From contig WGNC01000015.1 of assembly GCA_016124745.1 (NCBI GenBank), positions 1 to 64,000 of the forward strand: a stretch of DNA of 64,000 bases, in the 5' to 3' direction. Shown piece after piece: positions 35,413-44,550 of this stretch (its first letter is position 1; every line of letters begins with the position of its first letter). Below the pieces are notes generated by a model that did not search any database, was not told the origin of the DNA, and saw only the letters and a list, made by a program, of their open reading frames with translations. The stretch comes from Thiobacillus sp. (GTDB lineage: Bacteria > Pseudomonadota > Gammaproteobacteria > Burkholderiales > Thiobacillaceae). The translations under genes were made by a program, and so were the position numbers.

Positions 35413-36160
35413 GCGCCATGGCTTTGAAGAACAACGATACGCTCGATACCAGCAACAAAACGCCCATCAGCCGGGTCATCTGAGCACGGGTCAGGCCAAG
35501 ATGCATGCGTCCGCCCAGATACAGTGCGCCGAGCATCAGTGGCAATACGGCAATATAGGCGGCCCAGACCTTTGCCGTCATGAGCAGCCCGGCGATCAGA
35601 AAGCTGATGATGCGCGCCAGGCCCTCGGTGAAAAAAAGCGCCGACAGGGTTGCTCGGAGGTTGCTCTTATCGTGGATGCGATGGGTCAGATATATCACAT
35701 AGGGCGGCCCGCCGGTTCCGAACAAGGCCCCCACGGTGCCACCGGTGAGTGCGGCAGGCACGGCCCAGCCGCGTGAAGCCGGTTTGTCGCCATGGATATC
35801 GAGCACGCTGCGCACCGCATAAATGAACACGAAGCCTGCCAATGTGAACAGCATGGGACCGGATGGAAGTCTCACCAGCAGGGTGGTGCCCAAAACAACG
35901 CCCACAATGCCGATCGGAATCAGCACGCCCAGCTCGTCCCATTGCACGCGCTTGAAATTGAAGCCGCCGATCACGATCGATGCGGTGAAGTCCAGCAGCA
36001 GAATCATCGGCACGACAAATTGCAGCGGCAGGAACAATGCCAGCAAAGGCACTGAAATCAGTCCCGATCCAAAGCCGGTAACGCCGCGGATGAAATACGC
36101 CACCAGCAGGACGGTTGCCGTGAGTGCCACATCACCGGCGGCGACCTGCTCAATGCTCAC
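35405..36160 (-). CDS. TauE/SafE-family anion exporter
   Basis: Inner-membrane transporter of 251 residues with about eight helices and the two half-repeats typical of TauE/SafE (FIRGVTGFGSGLISVPLLAL and GTVGALFGTGGPPYVIYL). Family members export sulfite, sulfoacetate or related organosulfur anions. It starts with a GTG that overlaps the folB stop (GTGA) and overlaps the following M14 gene. In a sulfur oxidiser a sulfite-export role would be plausible, but nothing in the sequence fixes the substrate. Confidence 0.88.
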   Translation of the reverse strand: MSIEQVAAGDVALTATVLLVAYFIRGVTGFGSGLISVPLLALFLPLQFVVPMILLLDFTASIVIGGFNFKRVQWDELGVLIPIGIVGVVLGTTLLVRLPSGPMLFTLAGFVFIYAVRSVLDIHGDKPASRGWAVPAALTGGTVGALFGTGGPPYVIYLTHRIHDKSNLRATLSALFFTEGLARIISFLIAGLLMTAKVWAAYIAVLPLMLGALYLGGRMHLGLTRAQMTRLMGVLLLVSSVSLFFKAMAHD

Positions 36161-36519
36161 CCACGTGCGCCCCGTTCGATGGTGATGCCGAGTTCCTTGA
36201 TGCCCGGCACGATGGCGAACTTGGTGACCGATACTTTTACCCAGGGCGCACCAAATTCATCGCGCACGATGGCGGCCACGTATTCGGCGACGGATTCGAC
36301 CAGGGTGATCGGTTGCGGCGCGTTGTGCAGGTATTCCTTCACCCGCATCGCCACCGCTCCGTAATCGATGGTGTCGGCCACGTTGTCGGTGCCGCCGGCC
36401 TTGCTGTCAGGCAACCCGATCTCGAGGTCGAGCCGCACCGGCTGCGGCACTTTGCGTTCCCACTCGTATATGCCGATAATTAGTTCGAGACGGAAGTCCC
36501 GCAGAAATAGAATATCCAT
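36157..36519 (-). CDS. folB: Dihydroneopterin aldolase
   Basis: Folate pathway enzyme that releases glycolaldehyde from dihydroneopterin. 120 residues from the ATG at 36519. Recognised by DILFLRDFRLELIIGIYEWE (start), DTIDYGAVAMRV, TLVESVAEYVA and VKVSVTKFAIVPG. It is first in a folB-tauE-M14 operon and divergent from plsY, 51 bases away. Confidence 0.93.
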   Translation of the reverse strand: MDILFLRDFRLELIIGIYEWERKVPQPVRLDLEIGLPDSKAGGTDNVADTIDYGAVAMRVKEYLHNAPQPITLVESVAEYVAAIVRDEFGAPWVKVSVTKFAIVPGIKELGITIERGARG

Positions 36520-36570
36520 CGAGCCGCCCGAAGGACCGGGCCCATCCAAAACCTGCCATTTTACTGACTT

Positions 36571-37173
36571 ATGCCCTCGCTGTTCCTGATTGCTGCTGCC
36601 TATCTGCTCGGTTCACTGTCGTTCGCAGTCATCGTCAGCCGTGCCATGCGTCTGCCCGATCCGCGCAGCTTCGGTTCGGGCAATCCCGGCGCCACCAATG
36701 TGCTGCGAACCGGACGCAAGGCCGCTGCCGCGCTGACGCTGCTCGGCGATGCGCTAAAGGGCTGGGGGGCCGTGGTAATGGCGCGCCTGTTGGCGCCGCA
36801 ATACGGGCTGTCCGAAGACGTTGTCCTGTTGTGCGCGCTGGCGGTATTCATCGGTCATCTTTTCCCGGTGTTTTTCGGCTTCAAGGGCGGCAAGGGCGTG
36901 GCCACAGCGCTTGGCGTCTTGGTAGGCCTTAACCCCTGGGTCGGCCTGGCATGCCTGGCGACTTGGCTGTTCATGGCCGCGGTATTCCGCATATCCTCTC
37001 TCGCCGCCCTGACCACTGCCGCCCTCGCCCCGGTCTACACCGGATTCTTGATGGGCTGGGGTAATACTGCGATGGCCGTGCTGGTGATCACCCTGCTCCT
37101 GTTCTATCGTCATAAGAGCAACCTCATCAAACTCGTCTCTGGTCAGGAAGCTCGCATCGGCCGCCGCTCCTGA
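36571..37173 (+). CDS. plsY: Acyl-phosphate glycerol-3-phosphate acyltransferase
   Basis: Inner-membrane enzyme that makes lysophosphatidic acid from acyl-phosphate. 200 residues and about five helices. The conserved motifs [23 protein letters not shown] and [14 protein letters not shown] are present. The ATG at 36571 is followed by [15 protein letters not shown]. Divergent from folB, the common betaproteobacterial pairing. Confidence 0.95.
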   Translation: MPSLFLIAAAYLLGSLSFAVIVSRAMRLPDPRSFGSGNPGATNVLRTGRKAAAALTLLGDALKGWGAVVMARLLAPQYGLSEDVVLLCALAVFIGHLFPVFFGFKGGKGVATALGVLVGLNPWVGLACLATWLFMAAVFRISSLAALTTAALAPVYTGFLMGWGNTAMAVLVITLLLFYRHKSNLIKLVSGQEARIGRRS

Positions 37174-37186
37174 TCCAATTTTAGAT

Positions 37187-37987
37187 ATGGCCTTTTTCGA
37201 CAAAAGCATTGAACACGCGAAGGACAGTCTCGCCGAAGTGTCGCGCGAGGCCATCGACCTTGCGGGTGAGCGGCTGTCGGGAGTGGTCAAGGACGGCGTA
37301 ACGCAGGCGGGGAGCGAACTCAAGGATGTCATCTGGCAGGCGAGCCAGGAAATCGACGCCAAGCTCGACAAGATTTCTGACGAACTGCATGCGCAGCGCC
37401 AGTTCACCAAGGACGATGTGCGCGAACTGGTCGACTACGCTGGCGAAAAGCTCGGCACGTTGATGGACGAACGCATCGTCCGCGCCAAGTCGGAAATATC
37501 GTCGCTGGTGCAGGAAAAGGTCGAATATTTCAAACACGAGATCGACGGCTTTTTCATCGAGCGCCAGCGCGACTTGGCACGCGAGCGCCGGCGGCTGTTC
37601 ATCAACGTCGCCATCGCGATCATGGCGTCACTGTCGCTGGGTTTTGTGTCCTGGCTTTATCACCAGTATCTCGGCGGCGGGCTCGACGTTTTTGCCATCT
37701 TCCGCATCGTGTTTGCCTCGCTGGCAGGTGGCTATACGGCCTATCTGGCAGTCAAACTGCTGCGCCGCTGGCTTTCGATGTCGGAACACAAGAAGGACAC
37801 GCTGTTCCTGGTCAGCCGCTATTGGGGCGTACTGCGCCCGGAAAGCATCTTCGGCACCCTGATTCTGGTCTGTCTGTTGGCGGTACTGGTCGGATTTCTA
37901 CTTTTTCCTGATCAGATTGCACAGCTCACCGGCAGTGAAAAATGGCTCAAGACCCTGCGCGAAGCCTATCCGATGTTCCGGCCCTGA
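37187..37987 (+). CDS. Coiled-coil membrane protein, unknown function
   Basis: 266 residues, 13 bases after plsY on the same strand. Residues 1-135 are charged and helical with heptad-like spacing (amphipathic, apolipoprotein- or LEA-like). Three hydrophobic helices follow, at about 140-158 (FINVAIAIMASLSLGFVSWL), 168-190 and 220-240. I do not recognise a named family. The architecture suggests an inner-membrane protein with a long cytoplasmic coiled coil. It ends 24 bases from convergent tsaD. Confidence 0.75.
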   Translation: MAFFDKSIEHAKDSLAEVSREAIDLAGERLSGVVKDGVTQAGSELKDVIWQASQEIDAKLDKISDELHAQRQFTKDDVRELVDYAGEKLGTLMDERIVRAKSEISSLVQEKVEYFKHEIDGFFIERQRDLARERRRLFINVAIAIMASLSLGFVSWLYHQYLGGGLDVFAIFRIVFASLAGGYTAYLAVKLLRRWLSMSEHKKDTLFLVSRYWGVLRPESIFGTLILVCLLAVLVGFLLFPDQIAQLTGSEKWLKTLREAYPMFRP

Positions 37988-38011
37988 ATCACCCGTGCTC
38001 GTTTTGGTCAC

Positions 38012-39037
38012 CTAAACTGCCTCGAGGCTTGCCAGGTCCCAGCGTGGCCTGACCGCAAAGGCCAAGTCCGGCTGTGCCGCTGCCGTATTGGGTAGAGAAG
38101 CCAGCCGCTGCGCCCCGGCGAAGGCGATCATTGCACCATTGTCGGTGCAGAATTCCAGCCGCGGATAGAACACGGTGACCCCGTGGGCGGCCGCCTCACG
38201 CGTAAGGCGTTCACGCAAAAGGGTGTTGGCCCCCACTCCGCCGGCGACGACCAGCCGTTCCGCACCGCTATGCCTGCAGGCTGCCAGGCTCTTGCTCACC
38301 AGCACCTCCACGGCGGCGGCCTGAAACGCCGCCGCGATGTCTGCCGCCTGCGCCAGCCCGGCCTTGCGCACCAGCGTCAGCACAGCTGTCTTGAGGCCGC
38401 TGAAGCTGAAATCGAAGTCGCCTGAATTCAGCATCGGCCGCGGCAGACTGAAGCGAGCGGCATCACCCGTAGCAGCCAGCTTAGACAGGGCAGGCCCGCC
38501 CGGATAGCCCAGCCCCAGCAGCTGGGCAGTCTTGTCGAAAGCCTCGCCTGCTGCATCGTCCAGCGTCTCACCCAGAAGGATGTAACGTCCCACGCCGGAC
38601 ACGAGCATCAATTGCGTGTGTCCACCCGACACCAGCAACGCGACGAACGGAAACTCGGGGGGGGTATCCGAAATCAGGGGCGACAGCATGTGACCTTCGA
38701 GATGGTGCACACCGACAGCGGGAATATCGAGCGCGAATGCCAGCGCACGCGCCATGCCGGCCCCCACCAGCAAGGCGCCCGTCAACCCCGGACCCGCTGT
38801 GTAGGCAACGCCATCGAGATCAGCCAGTGTGCACCCACTCTCGCTCAACACCTGTCGTGTCAGCGGCAATACACGCCGGATATGGTCACGCGACGCCAGT
38901 TCCGGCACTACGCCGCCATACTCGTTGTGCATGACAATCTGGGAATGCAGCGCGTGCGCCAGCAGCCCACGCACGCTGTCATACAGCGCGACGCCCGTTT
39001 CATCGCAGGAGGATTCGACACCAAGCACCAACATCAT
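38012..39037 (-). CDS. tsaD: tRNA threonylcarbamoyladenosine transferase TsaD
   Basis: Transfers threonylcarbamoyl to A37 of ANN-decoding tRNAs, with TsaB and TsaE (not in the window). 341 residues, the normal length. ASKHA-fold motifs: [16 protein letters not shown], metal-binding [20 protein letters not shown] and [16 protein letters not shown]. The start at 39037 (ATGATG; 39034 equally possible) was chosen because the conserved N-terminus begins there and the upstream extension does not look coding. Confidence 0.96.
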   Translation of the reverse strand: MMLVLGVESSCDETGVALYDSVRGLLAHALHSQIVMHNEYGGVVPELASRDHIRRVLPLTRQVLSESGCTLADLDGVAYTAGPGLTGALLVGAGMARALAFALDIPAVGVHHLEGHMLSPLISDTPPEFPFVALLVSGGHTQLMLVSGVGRYILLGETLDDAAGEAFDKTAQLLGLGYPGGPALSKLAATGDAARFSLPRPMLNSGDFDFSFSGLKTAVLTLVRKAGLAQAADIAAAFQAAAVEVLVSKSLAACRHSGAERLVVAGGVGANTLLRERLTREAAAHGVTVFYPRLEFCTDNGAMIAFAGAQRLASLPNTAAAQPDLAFAVRPRWDLASLEAV

Positions 39038-39154
39038 CCGGAAACCAAAAACAGAACACTGCCAATCATAGCGCGGCCTCGAGTCCCGGGCTGTTGCAAG
39101 CGGGAGATTGCCCGCGCCGCTTGAGTAAGCCTGGCACCCGCTCAACCGACTACG

Positions 39155-39568
39155 TTACGGCGTGCCCGGAGGCGGTGGTGCATCGCTGCGCGCATTCCCC
39201 GTGTCGGGGAGCAGGCTGGGCGCGGGAGGAGGTGTACTCGGCAGATGGGCGATGATGCAGTCGATCGCCTGGTTGGTTTCCGCGGTGGAATCGCTAAAGG
39301 ACGTCACAAACTCGCGATACTGGGCAGGGTCGACCTTGCCGTAGTAAAGCCGGGAGGTGATATCGAGAAACGAAGCGTTGTTGTTTTCCAGGGTGGAAAT
39401 TTCAAAATCACCAATGCGTTGCGGGCAGGCATTCTCGATGACGTCAAAAAATTTGTCGGCATCCGACTGTTCATTCCAGGCACCAGGCGCACACCCACTA
39501 AGTGAAGCGACGAGTGCCGTTGAAGTGAGGATAGGCAAGGAAAATGCCTTGAGCATGGCCTTTTTCAT
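39155..39568 (-). CDS. Small predicted lipoprotein, unknown function
   Basis: 137 residues. Signal peptide with lipobox LSGC (Cys26), then a mature domain with two further cysteines (ENACPQ, IDCIIAH) and a Pro-rich C-terminal tail (STPPPAPSLLP, APPPPGTP). The residue after the lipid cysteine is Ala, so outer-membrane sorting is expected. No family recognised. Upstream of tsaD on the same strand, 117 bases away. Confidence 0.65.
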   Translation of the reverse strand: MKKAMLKAFSLPILTSTALVASLSGCAPGAWNEQSDADKFFDVIENACPQRIGDFEISTLENNNASFLDITSRLYYGKVDPAQYREFVTSFSDSTAETNQAIDCIIAHLPSTPPPAPSLLPDTGNARSDAPPPPGTP

Positions 39569-39895
39569 CGTAGAGTTTCCGGAAAGCGGGAGTGAAGCAG
39601 AATAGCACCCTCACAGCGAAACATCGCATTCATCGCTCCCTCCATGCACGCCTGCATCAGAGCGCTTCTGGCATGCCCTCCTGACACACCCCTTGCGGGA
39701 AGCAACGAACCTTGATTTTATTGGAGTTTCAATTGGTTGGGTGCTGCGTCGGCCGCGCGCGGCGTTCGACCTGGACCAAGCCAAGCCCGCCTCCTCCCGG
39801 CATAAGTATGGTTTTGACTTGGAGAGGGCTGGAAAAAAAACTGCAAGCTTGCTATAGTGCTCGTTTTTCCCGTTTCCCCGGAAGCCACCTCAAAA
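39569..39895. other. 327-base intergenic region without a gene
   Basis: Between the small lipoprotein gene and rpsU, which are divergent. No credible coding frame. The part nearest rpsU is A/T-rich and holds the extended -10 promoter listed separately. Nothing else was recognised. Confidence 0.6.
39850..39858 (+). promoter_or_regulatory. Extended -10 promoter of rpsU
   Basis: TGC immediately followed by TATAGT makes an extended -10 element 37 bases before the rpsU ATG. A matching -35 box is not obvious, which is acceptable for an extended -10 promoter. Confidence 0.5.
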
Positions 39896-40108
39896 ATGCC
39901 TCACGTCAAAGTCAAAGAAAATGAGCCGTTCGACGTCGCTCTGCGTCGCTTCAAGCGTTCCATCGAAAAAGTGGGTCTGTTGACTGAACTGCGCGCCCGC
40001 GAGTTCTATGAGAAGCCCACCGCTGAGCGCAAGCGCAAGCTCGCCGCCGCGGTCAAGCGCCAGAGCAAGCGTCTGCGCGGTCAGCAACTTCCCCCCAAGA
40101 TGTATTGA
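39896..40108 (+). CDS. rpsU: 30S ribosomal protein S21
   Basis: 70-residue S21, starting [20 protein letters not shown] and ending with a basic tail. First gene of the macromolecular-synthesis operon rpsU-yqeY-dnaG-rpoD. An upstream in-frame ATG is ignored because the conserved protein starts here. Confidence 0.97.
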   Translation: MPHVKVKENEPFDVALRRFKRSIEKVGLLTELRAREFYEKPTAERKRKLAAAVKRQSKRLRGQQLPPKMY

Positions 40109-40128
40109 TTCTGCCGACCGGCAGAATC
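40107..40128 (+). terminator. Hairpin between rpsU and yqeY (possible attenuator)
   Basis: Perfect 10-base inverted repeat GATTCTGCCG-AC-CGGCAGAATC starting at the rpsU stop codon. No T-run follows, so full termination is unlikely; it may attenuate or serve as a processing site, as known for the rpsU-dnaG junction of E. coli. Confidence 0.5.
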
Positions 40129-40150
40129 ACCCAAACCGCGCCCGCCCGGC

Positions 40151-40597
40151 ATGTCGCTCAAGCTACGCATCACTGACGACATGAAGGCGGCGATGCGCGC
40201 CAAGGAAACGGCGCGTCTCGGCACGATCCGCCTGCTTCTGGCCGCAATCAAGCAGAAAGAAGTCGACGAACGCGTCGAACTGGACGATGCAGCCATCAGC
40301 AGCATCGTCGAGAAGCTCATCAAACAACGCAAGGATTCTATCAGCCAGTTTCAGGCTGCGGGTCGTGACGACCTGGTTGCTGCAGAACAGGCCGAGCTTG
40401 CAGTGCTGCGGGCTTACCTGCCCGAACAGCTCCCTCCCGCCGAAGTCGAAGCCGCAGTGGTTGCCGCGATTGCAGAATCCGGCGCAGCCTCCGCCCGCGA
40501 CATGGGCAAGGTCATGGCCCTGCTGAAGTCCCGGCTGGCCGGACGCGCCGACATGGGGCAGGTTTCAATGCTGATCAAAGCCCGCTTGGCGGGTTAA
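40151..40597 (+). CDS. yqeY: GatB/YqeY-domain protein
   Basis: 148 residues with the helical YqeY domain also found at the C-terminus of GatB; motifs RLGTIRLLLAAIKQKEVDER, YLPEQLPPAEVEA and DMGKVMALLKSRLAGRADM. Thought to bind tRNA or act near amidotransferases, but its free-standing role is unclear. Inserted between rpsU and dnaG, a frequent betaproteobacterial arrangement. Confidence 0.94.
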   Translation: MSLKLRITDDMKAAMRAKETARLGTIRLLLAAIKQKEVDERVELDDAAISSIVEKLIKQRKDSISQFQAAGRDDLVAAEQAELAVLRAYLPEQLPPAEVEAAVVAAIAESGAASARDMGKVMALLKSRLAGRADMGQVSMLIKARLAG

Positions 40598-40637
40598 ATT
40601 CCGCCCGGCGTCTGCCCGGGTTTATCATGCAGCAACC

Positions 40638-42335
40638 ATGATCCCGCGCGATTTCATCGACACCCTGCTCGCCCGCGTCGACATCGTCGACGTCATCGAC
40701 CGGCGCGTGACGCTGAAGAAAGCCGGGCAAAACTACCAGGCCTGCTGCCCGTTCCACAGCGAAAAGACTCCTTCCTTTACGGTCAGCCCGACCAAGCAGT
40801 TCTACCATTGCTTCGGTTGCGGGGCACATGGCACTGCGATCGGCTTCCTGATGGAGTACGAGCACATGAGCTTTCCCGATGCGGTGGCCTCGCTGGCACA
40901 GGATACCGGCTTGCAGATACCCGTATCGGCACACGAACCCGATCGGCCCAGACCACCCCCTGCACTGTGGGATGCCCTGGAGCAGGCGGCGCAATTCTAC
41001 AAGCAGCAACTTAAGCAGACGCCGCGCGCGATTGATTACCTGAAACGGCGTGGACTGACCGGTGCCATCGCCGCCCGTTACGGCATCGGCTATGCGCCCG
41101 ACGGTTCGCCGCTAAAACAGGTCTTTAAAGATTACAGCGCAGATGCGCTTGCCGCGTCCGGGTTGGTGATCGACGGTGATCACGGTCGCTACGATCGATT
41201 TCGTGACCGCATCATGTTTCCCATTCGAAACATCAAGGGCCAGATCGTCGGTTTCGGCGGCCGCGTGCTCGATCAGGGCGACCCGAAATACCTCAATTCG
41301 CCCGAAACTCCGCTGTTCCACAAGGGATCTGAAATCTATGGCCTTTTCGAGGCGCGCGCCGCCATCAAGACCGCCGGACGCGCCATCGTGGTCGAAGGTT
41401 ACATGGACGTGGTGGCGCTGGCGCAGCACGGGGTGGAGTTCGCCGTCGCCACGCTGGGAACGGCGACCACACCGATTCACGCACGCACGCTGCTGCGTCA
41501 CACCGATCGCCTAATTTATGCGTTTGACGGCGACAACGCCGGCCGCAAGGCTGCCTGGCGCGCGCTGGAAAACTCACTGGAAGCACTACAGGACGGCAAG
41601 GAGGTGAGCTTCCTGTTTCTGCCCGAGGGAGAAGACCCTGACAGCTATATCCGCAGCCACGGTCAGGCGGCTTTCCTGCAATTGCTGGAGACCGACACAA
41701 TGCCGCTCTCGGCCTTCCTCGTGCGCGAACTGGCACGCGGCCGCAAACTCGACAGTCAGGAAGGCCGGGCCGCGCTGATCAAGGATGCCAAACCCCTGCT
41801 GGAAAAGATCGCGGCGCCGCTGCTGGCCAGCCTGATTCGGCGACAGGTCGCTGATTTGGCCCATTTGCAGGCCGACGAGCTTGGCCTCATGGGGATAAAA
41901 TCCGGCATCGGCCGTCGCGCCGCGCTGCGTCCACAACGCCGTCCGGCACCGTCACGCGTGCGCAGCCTGGCCCGCACACTGCTGATGAACCCGCTGCGTG
42001 TCGCCGAAGTCGATCCTTGCTGGCTGGACGCGAATGACCAGTTGAGCGCCCAAATGGGCGAACTCATGGCCTGGCTGCACGGTGTCAAGCACCTCAGCCT
42101 GCCTGCCATTGCCGAGGCCGCTCGCGCCAGCACCTTGGAGGCCTTGGTCGATGAACTGATGACGGATTTGCTCGACAAAGATGACAGTTGGGACTGGAAC
42201 GCCGAATTCGATGGCGCCGTCAAACAGATGCGTGATGACTGGCGTCGGCGTCGGCAGCAGGAGTTGGCGCAACGCCCGCTCGACAGCTTGAGCGCCAGCG
42301 AACGCCAGGAACTGACCGAATTGGCACGTTCCTAG
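40638..42335 (+). CDS. dnaG: DNA primase
   Basis: Makes RNA primers at the replication fork. 565 residues. The N-terminal CHC2 zinc finger (CPFHSEKTPSF ... YHCFGCGAHG, about residues 36-65), the polymerase core with RDRIMFPIRN and GFGGRVL, the Toprim motifs VVEGYMDVVALAQHG and YAFDGDNAGRKAAWR, and a C-terminal DnaB-interaction region are in order. It lies 40 bases after yqeY. Confidence 0.97.
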   Translation: MIPRDFIDTLLARVDIVDVIDRRVTLKKAGQNYQACCPFHSEKTPSFTVSPTKQFYHCFGCGAHGTAIGFLMEYEHMSFPDAVASLAQDTGLQIPVSAHEPDRPRPPPALWDALEQAAQFYKQQLKQTPRAIDYLKRRGLTGAIAARYGIGYAPDGSPLKQVFKDYSADALAASGLVIDGDHGRYDRFRDRIMFPIRNIKGQIVGFGGRVLDQGDPKYLNSPETPLFHKGSEIYGLFEARAAIKTAGRAIVVEGYMDVVALAQHGVEFAVATLGTATTPIHARTLLRHTDRLIYAFDGDNAGRKAAWRALENSLEALQDGKEVSFLFLPEGEDPDSYIRSHGQAAFLQLLETDTMPLSAFLVRELARGRKLDSQEGRAALIKDAKPLLEKIAAPLLASLIRRQVADLAHLQADELGLMGIKSGIGRRAALRPQRRPAPSRVRSLARTLLMNPLRVAEVDPCWLDANDQLSAQMGELMAWLHGVKHLSLPAIAEAARASTLEALVDELMTDLLDKDDSWDWNAEFDGAVKQMRDDWRRRRQQELAQRPLDSLSASERQELTELARS

Positions 42336-42372
42336 CTTTCCAGAAATGGCAAGACAACGCGCCCAATTACGG

Positions 42373-42378
42373 TATAAT
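42373..42378 (+). promoter_or_regulatory. -10 box upstream of rpoD
   Basis: A perfect TATAAT lies 70 bases before the rpoD start, after the dnaG stop. A convincing -35 hexamer at 16-18 bases is not visible. It could give rpoD a promoter independent of the operon. Confidence 0.4.
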
Positions 42379-42448
42379 TGCCGGTTTTTGAACGATTTTT
42401 TCTGTCCGCCCGCACCGTGCCGGACAGAACCTGAGCGGAGAAAATCCT

Positions 42449-44365
42449 GTGGCTGTACGTGGAAGAAAACCGGGTGGTAGCGCAAAAAAAGCCGAAGCAT
42501 TGATCCCCCTTAAAGAGTTGACGCCGGTGGAAGCAGAAGCGCGCCGCACCCAACTGAAGAATCTCATCATTCTGGGCAAGGAACGGGGGTTCCTGACTTA
42601 CGCCGAGATCAACGACCACCTGCCCGACGAGGTGCTGGACGCCGACCAGATCGAAGGCGTGATCAGCATGCTTAACGACATGGGCATTCAGGTCTTTGAC
42701 GAAGCCCCGGACGCCGAGACCCTGCTGATGCAGGAATCCACGCCTGCCGCTACCGACGAAGACGTGGCCGCCGAAGCCGAACAGGCGCTGACCACGGTCG
42801 ACTCCGAATTCGGGCGCACCACCGATCCGGTACGCATGTACATGCGCGAAATGGGCTCGGTCGACCTGCTCACCCGCGAAGGCGAAATTGAAATCGCCAA
42901 GCGCATCGAAGAAGGGCTGCGACACATGGTGCAGGCCATTTCGTCATGCCCACTCACCATCCAGCAAATCCTGGACATGGCGACGCAGATCGAAAACGAT
43001 ACGATGCGGATCGATGAACTGATCGATGGCTTTGTTGAAGTGGAAGCCGAGGCAGAGGAGGAAGAAGCCGAGGCAGAAAGCGTTGATGACGAATCCGAAG
43101 AGGATGACGAGGCCGCGACCGCTGCCGCTGCCGCTGCCAATCTGGCCCAGTTAAAGGCTGAAGCGCTGACCCAGTTCGAGTTCATTCGCAAGGCTTACAA
43201 GAGAGCGCAGAACGCTCATGCCAAATACGGCCTCGGCAGCCCGCAGCACGTAAAGGCCCAGGCCGAGGTCACCGGGCTGCTGATGGCAATCCGCTTCTCC
43301 GTGCGTCAGGTCGACAGCCTGTGCGAGCAGATCCGCAATGCGGTGGAAGAGGTACGTTCACACGAGCGCAAGATCATGGAGTTCTGCGTGACCCGTTCCG
43401 GCATGCCGCGTTCCCATTTCATCAAGGCCTTCCCCGGCAACGAAACCAACATGGCCTGGCTCGACAAGGAGATCGCCGCCAAGAAGGGGTATTGCTCGAC
43501 GCTTGCCAAGGTGCAATATGAAGTCAAGGCCCATCAGGAAGCGCTCGTTGCCATGCAGGAACGCGTCGGCCTGCCGATCAAGAGTCTGAAGGACGTCAAC
43601 AAGCAGATGTCCACCGGCGAAGCCAAGGCCCGTCGTGCCAAGCGCGAGATGATCGAAGCCAACCTGCGTCTTGTGATCTCGATCGCCAAGACATACACCA
43701 ACCGCGGCCTGCAGTTCCTCGACCTGATCCAGGAAGGCAACATCGGGCTGATGAAGGCGGTGGACAAGTTCGAGTATCGTCGCGGTTACAAGTTTTCGAC
43801 CTATGCGACCTGGTGGATCCGCCAGGCGATCACGCGTTCGATCGCCGATCAGGCACGCACCATCCGTATTCCAGTGCACATGATCGAAACCATCAACAAG
43901 ATGAACCGGATCAGCCGTCAGATCCTGCAGGAAACCGGTATCGAACCGGATCCGGCGACGCTGGCGATCAAGATGGAAATGCCGGAAGACAAGATCCGCA
44001 AGATCATGAAAATCGCCAAGGAGCCGATTTCCATGGAAACGCCGATCGGTGACGATGAAGACTCGCATCTCGGCGACTTCATCGAAGACGCCAGCACGCT
44101 ATCGCCTGACGACTCGGCCATCTATTCGAACCTGCGCGATGCCACCCGCGAAGTGCTGGACAGCCTGACCTCGCGCGAGGCCAAGGTGTTGCGCATGCGC
44201 TTCGGCATCGAGATGAACACCGACCACACGCTGGAGGAGGTTGGAAAACAGTTCGACGTGACCCGCGAGCGGATTCGCCAGATTGAGGCCAAGGCCCTGC
44301 GCAAGCTGCGCCACCCGACGCGTTCCGAAAGACTGAAAAGCTTCGTCGGCAGCGGCGAAGAGTGA
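42449..44365 (+). CDS. rpoD: RNA polymerase sigma-70 factor RpoD
   Basis: Housekeeping sigma factor of 638 residues from a GTG at 42449 with GGAG upstream. Region 1.1 (about 20-90), region 1.2 ([19 protein letters not shown]), an acidic non-conserved region rich in Glu/Ala (about residues 195-235), regions 2.1-2.4 ([35 protein letters not shown]) and region 4 ([20 protein letters not shown]) are all present. Last protein gene of the macromolecular-synthesis operon. Confidence 0.98.
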   Translation: MAVRGRKPGGSAKKAEALIPLKELTPVEAEARRTQLKNLIILGKERGFLTYAEINDHLPDEVLDADQIEGVISMLNDMGIQVFDEAPDAETLLMQESTPAATDEDVAAEAEQALTTVDSEFGRTTDPVRMYMREMGSVDLLTREGEIEIAKRIEEGLRHMVQAISSCPLTIQQILDMATQIENDTMRIDELIDGFVEVEAEAEEEEAEAESVDDESEEDDEAATAAAAAANLAQLKAEALTQFEFIRKAYKRAQNAHAKYGLGSPQHVKAQAEVTGLLMAIRFSVRQVDSLCEQIRNAVEEVRSHERKIMEFCVTRSGMPRSHFIKAFPGNETNMAWLDKEIAAKKGYCSTLAKVQYEVKAHQEALVAMQERVGLPIKSLKDVNKQMSTGEAKARRAKREMIEANLRLVISIAKTYTNRGLQFLDLIQEGNIGLMKAVDKFEYRRGYKFSTYATWWIRQAITRSIADQARTIRIPVHMIETINKMNRISRQILQETGIEPDPATLAIKMEMPEDKIRKIMKIAKEPISMETPIGDDEDSHLGDFIEDASTLSPDDSAIYSNLRDATREVLDSLTSREAKVLRMRFGIEMNTDHTLEEVGKQFDVTRERIRQIEAKALRKLRHPTRSERLKSFVGSGEE

Positions 44366-44374
44366 ATCCCTTGT

Positions 44375-44398
44375 CCCCGCCCATGGCGGGGTTTGGTT
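44375..44398 (+). terminator. Terminator after rpoD
   Basis: Stem CCCCGCC / GGCGGGG with a 3-base loop, followed by TTTGGTTT. It lies 10 bases after the rpoD stop and before the tRNA gene. The T-run is interrupted, so efficiency is uncertain. Confidence 0.6.
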
Positions 44399-44408
44399 TG
44401 ACGTTTTC

Positions 44409-44485
<77 letters not shown>

Positions 44486-44550
44486 ATTTATCGGCACACA
44501 TCATTTCACACCCATGACAGAAGCAGCCGTGCGTGTGACCGGGTTAGGGA

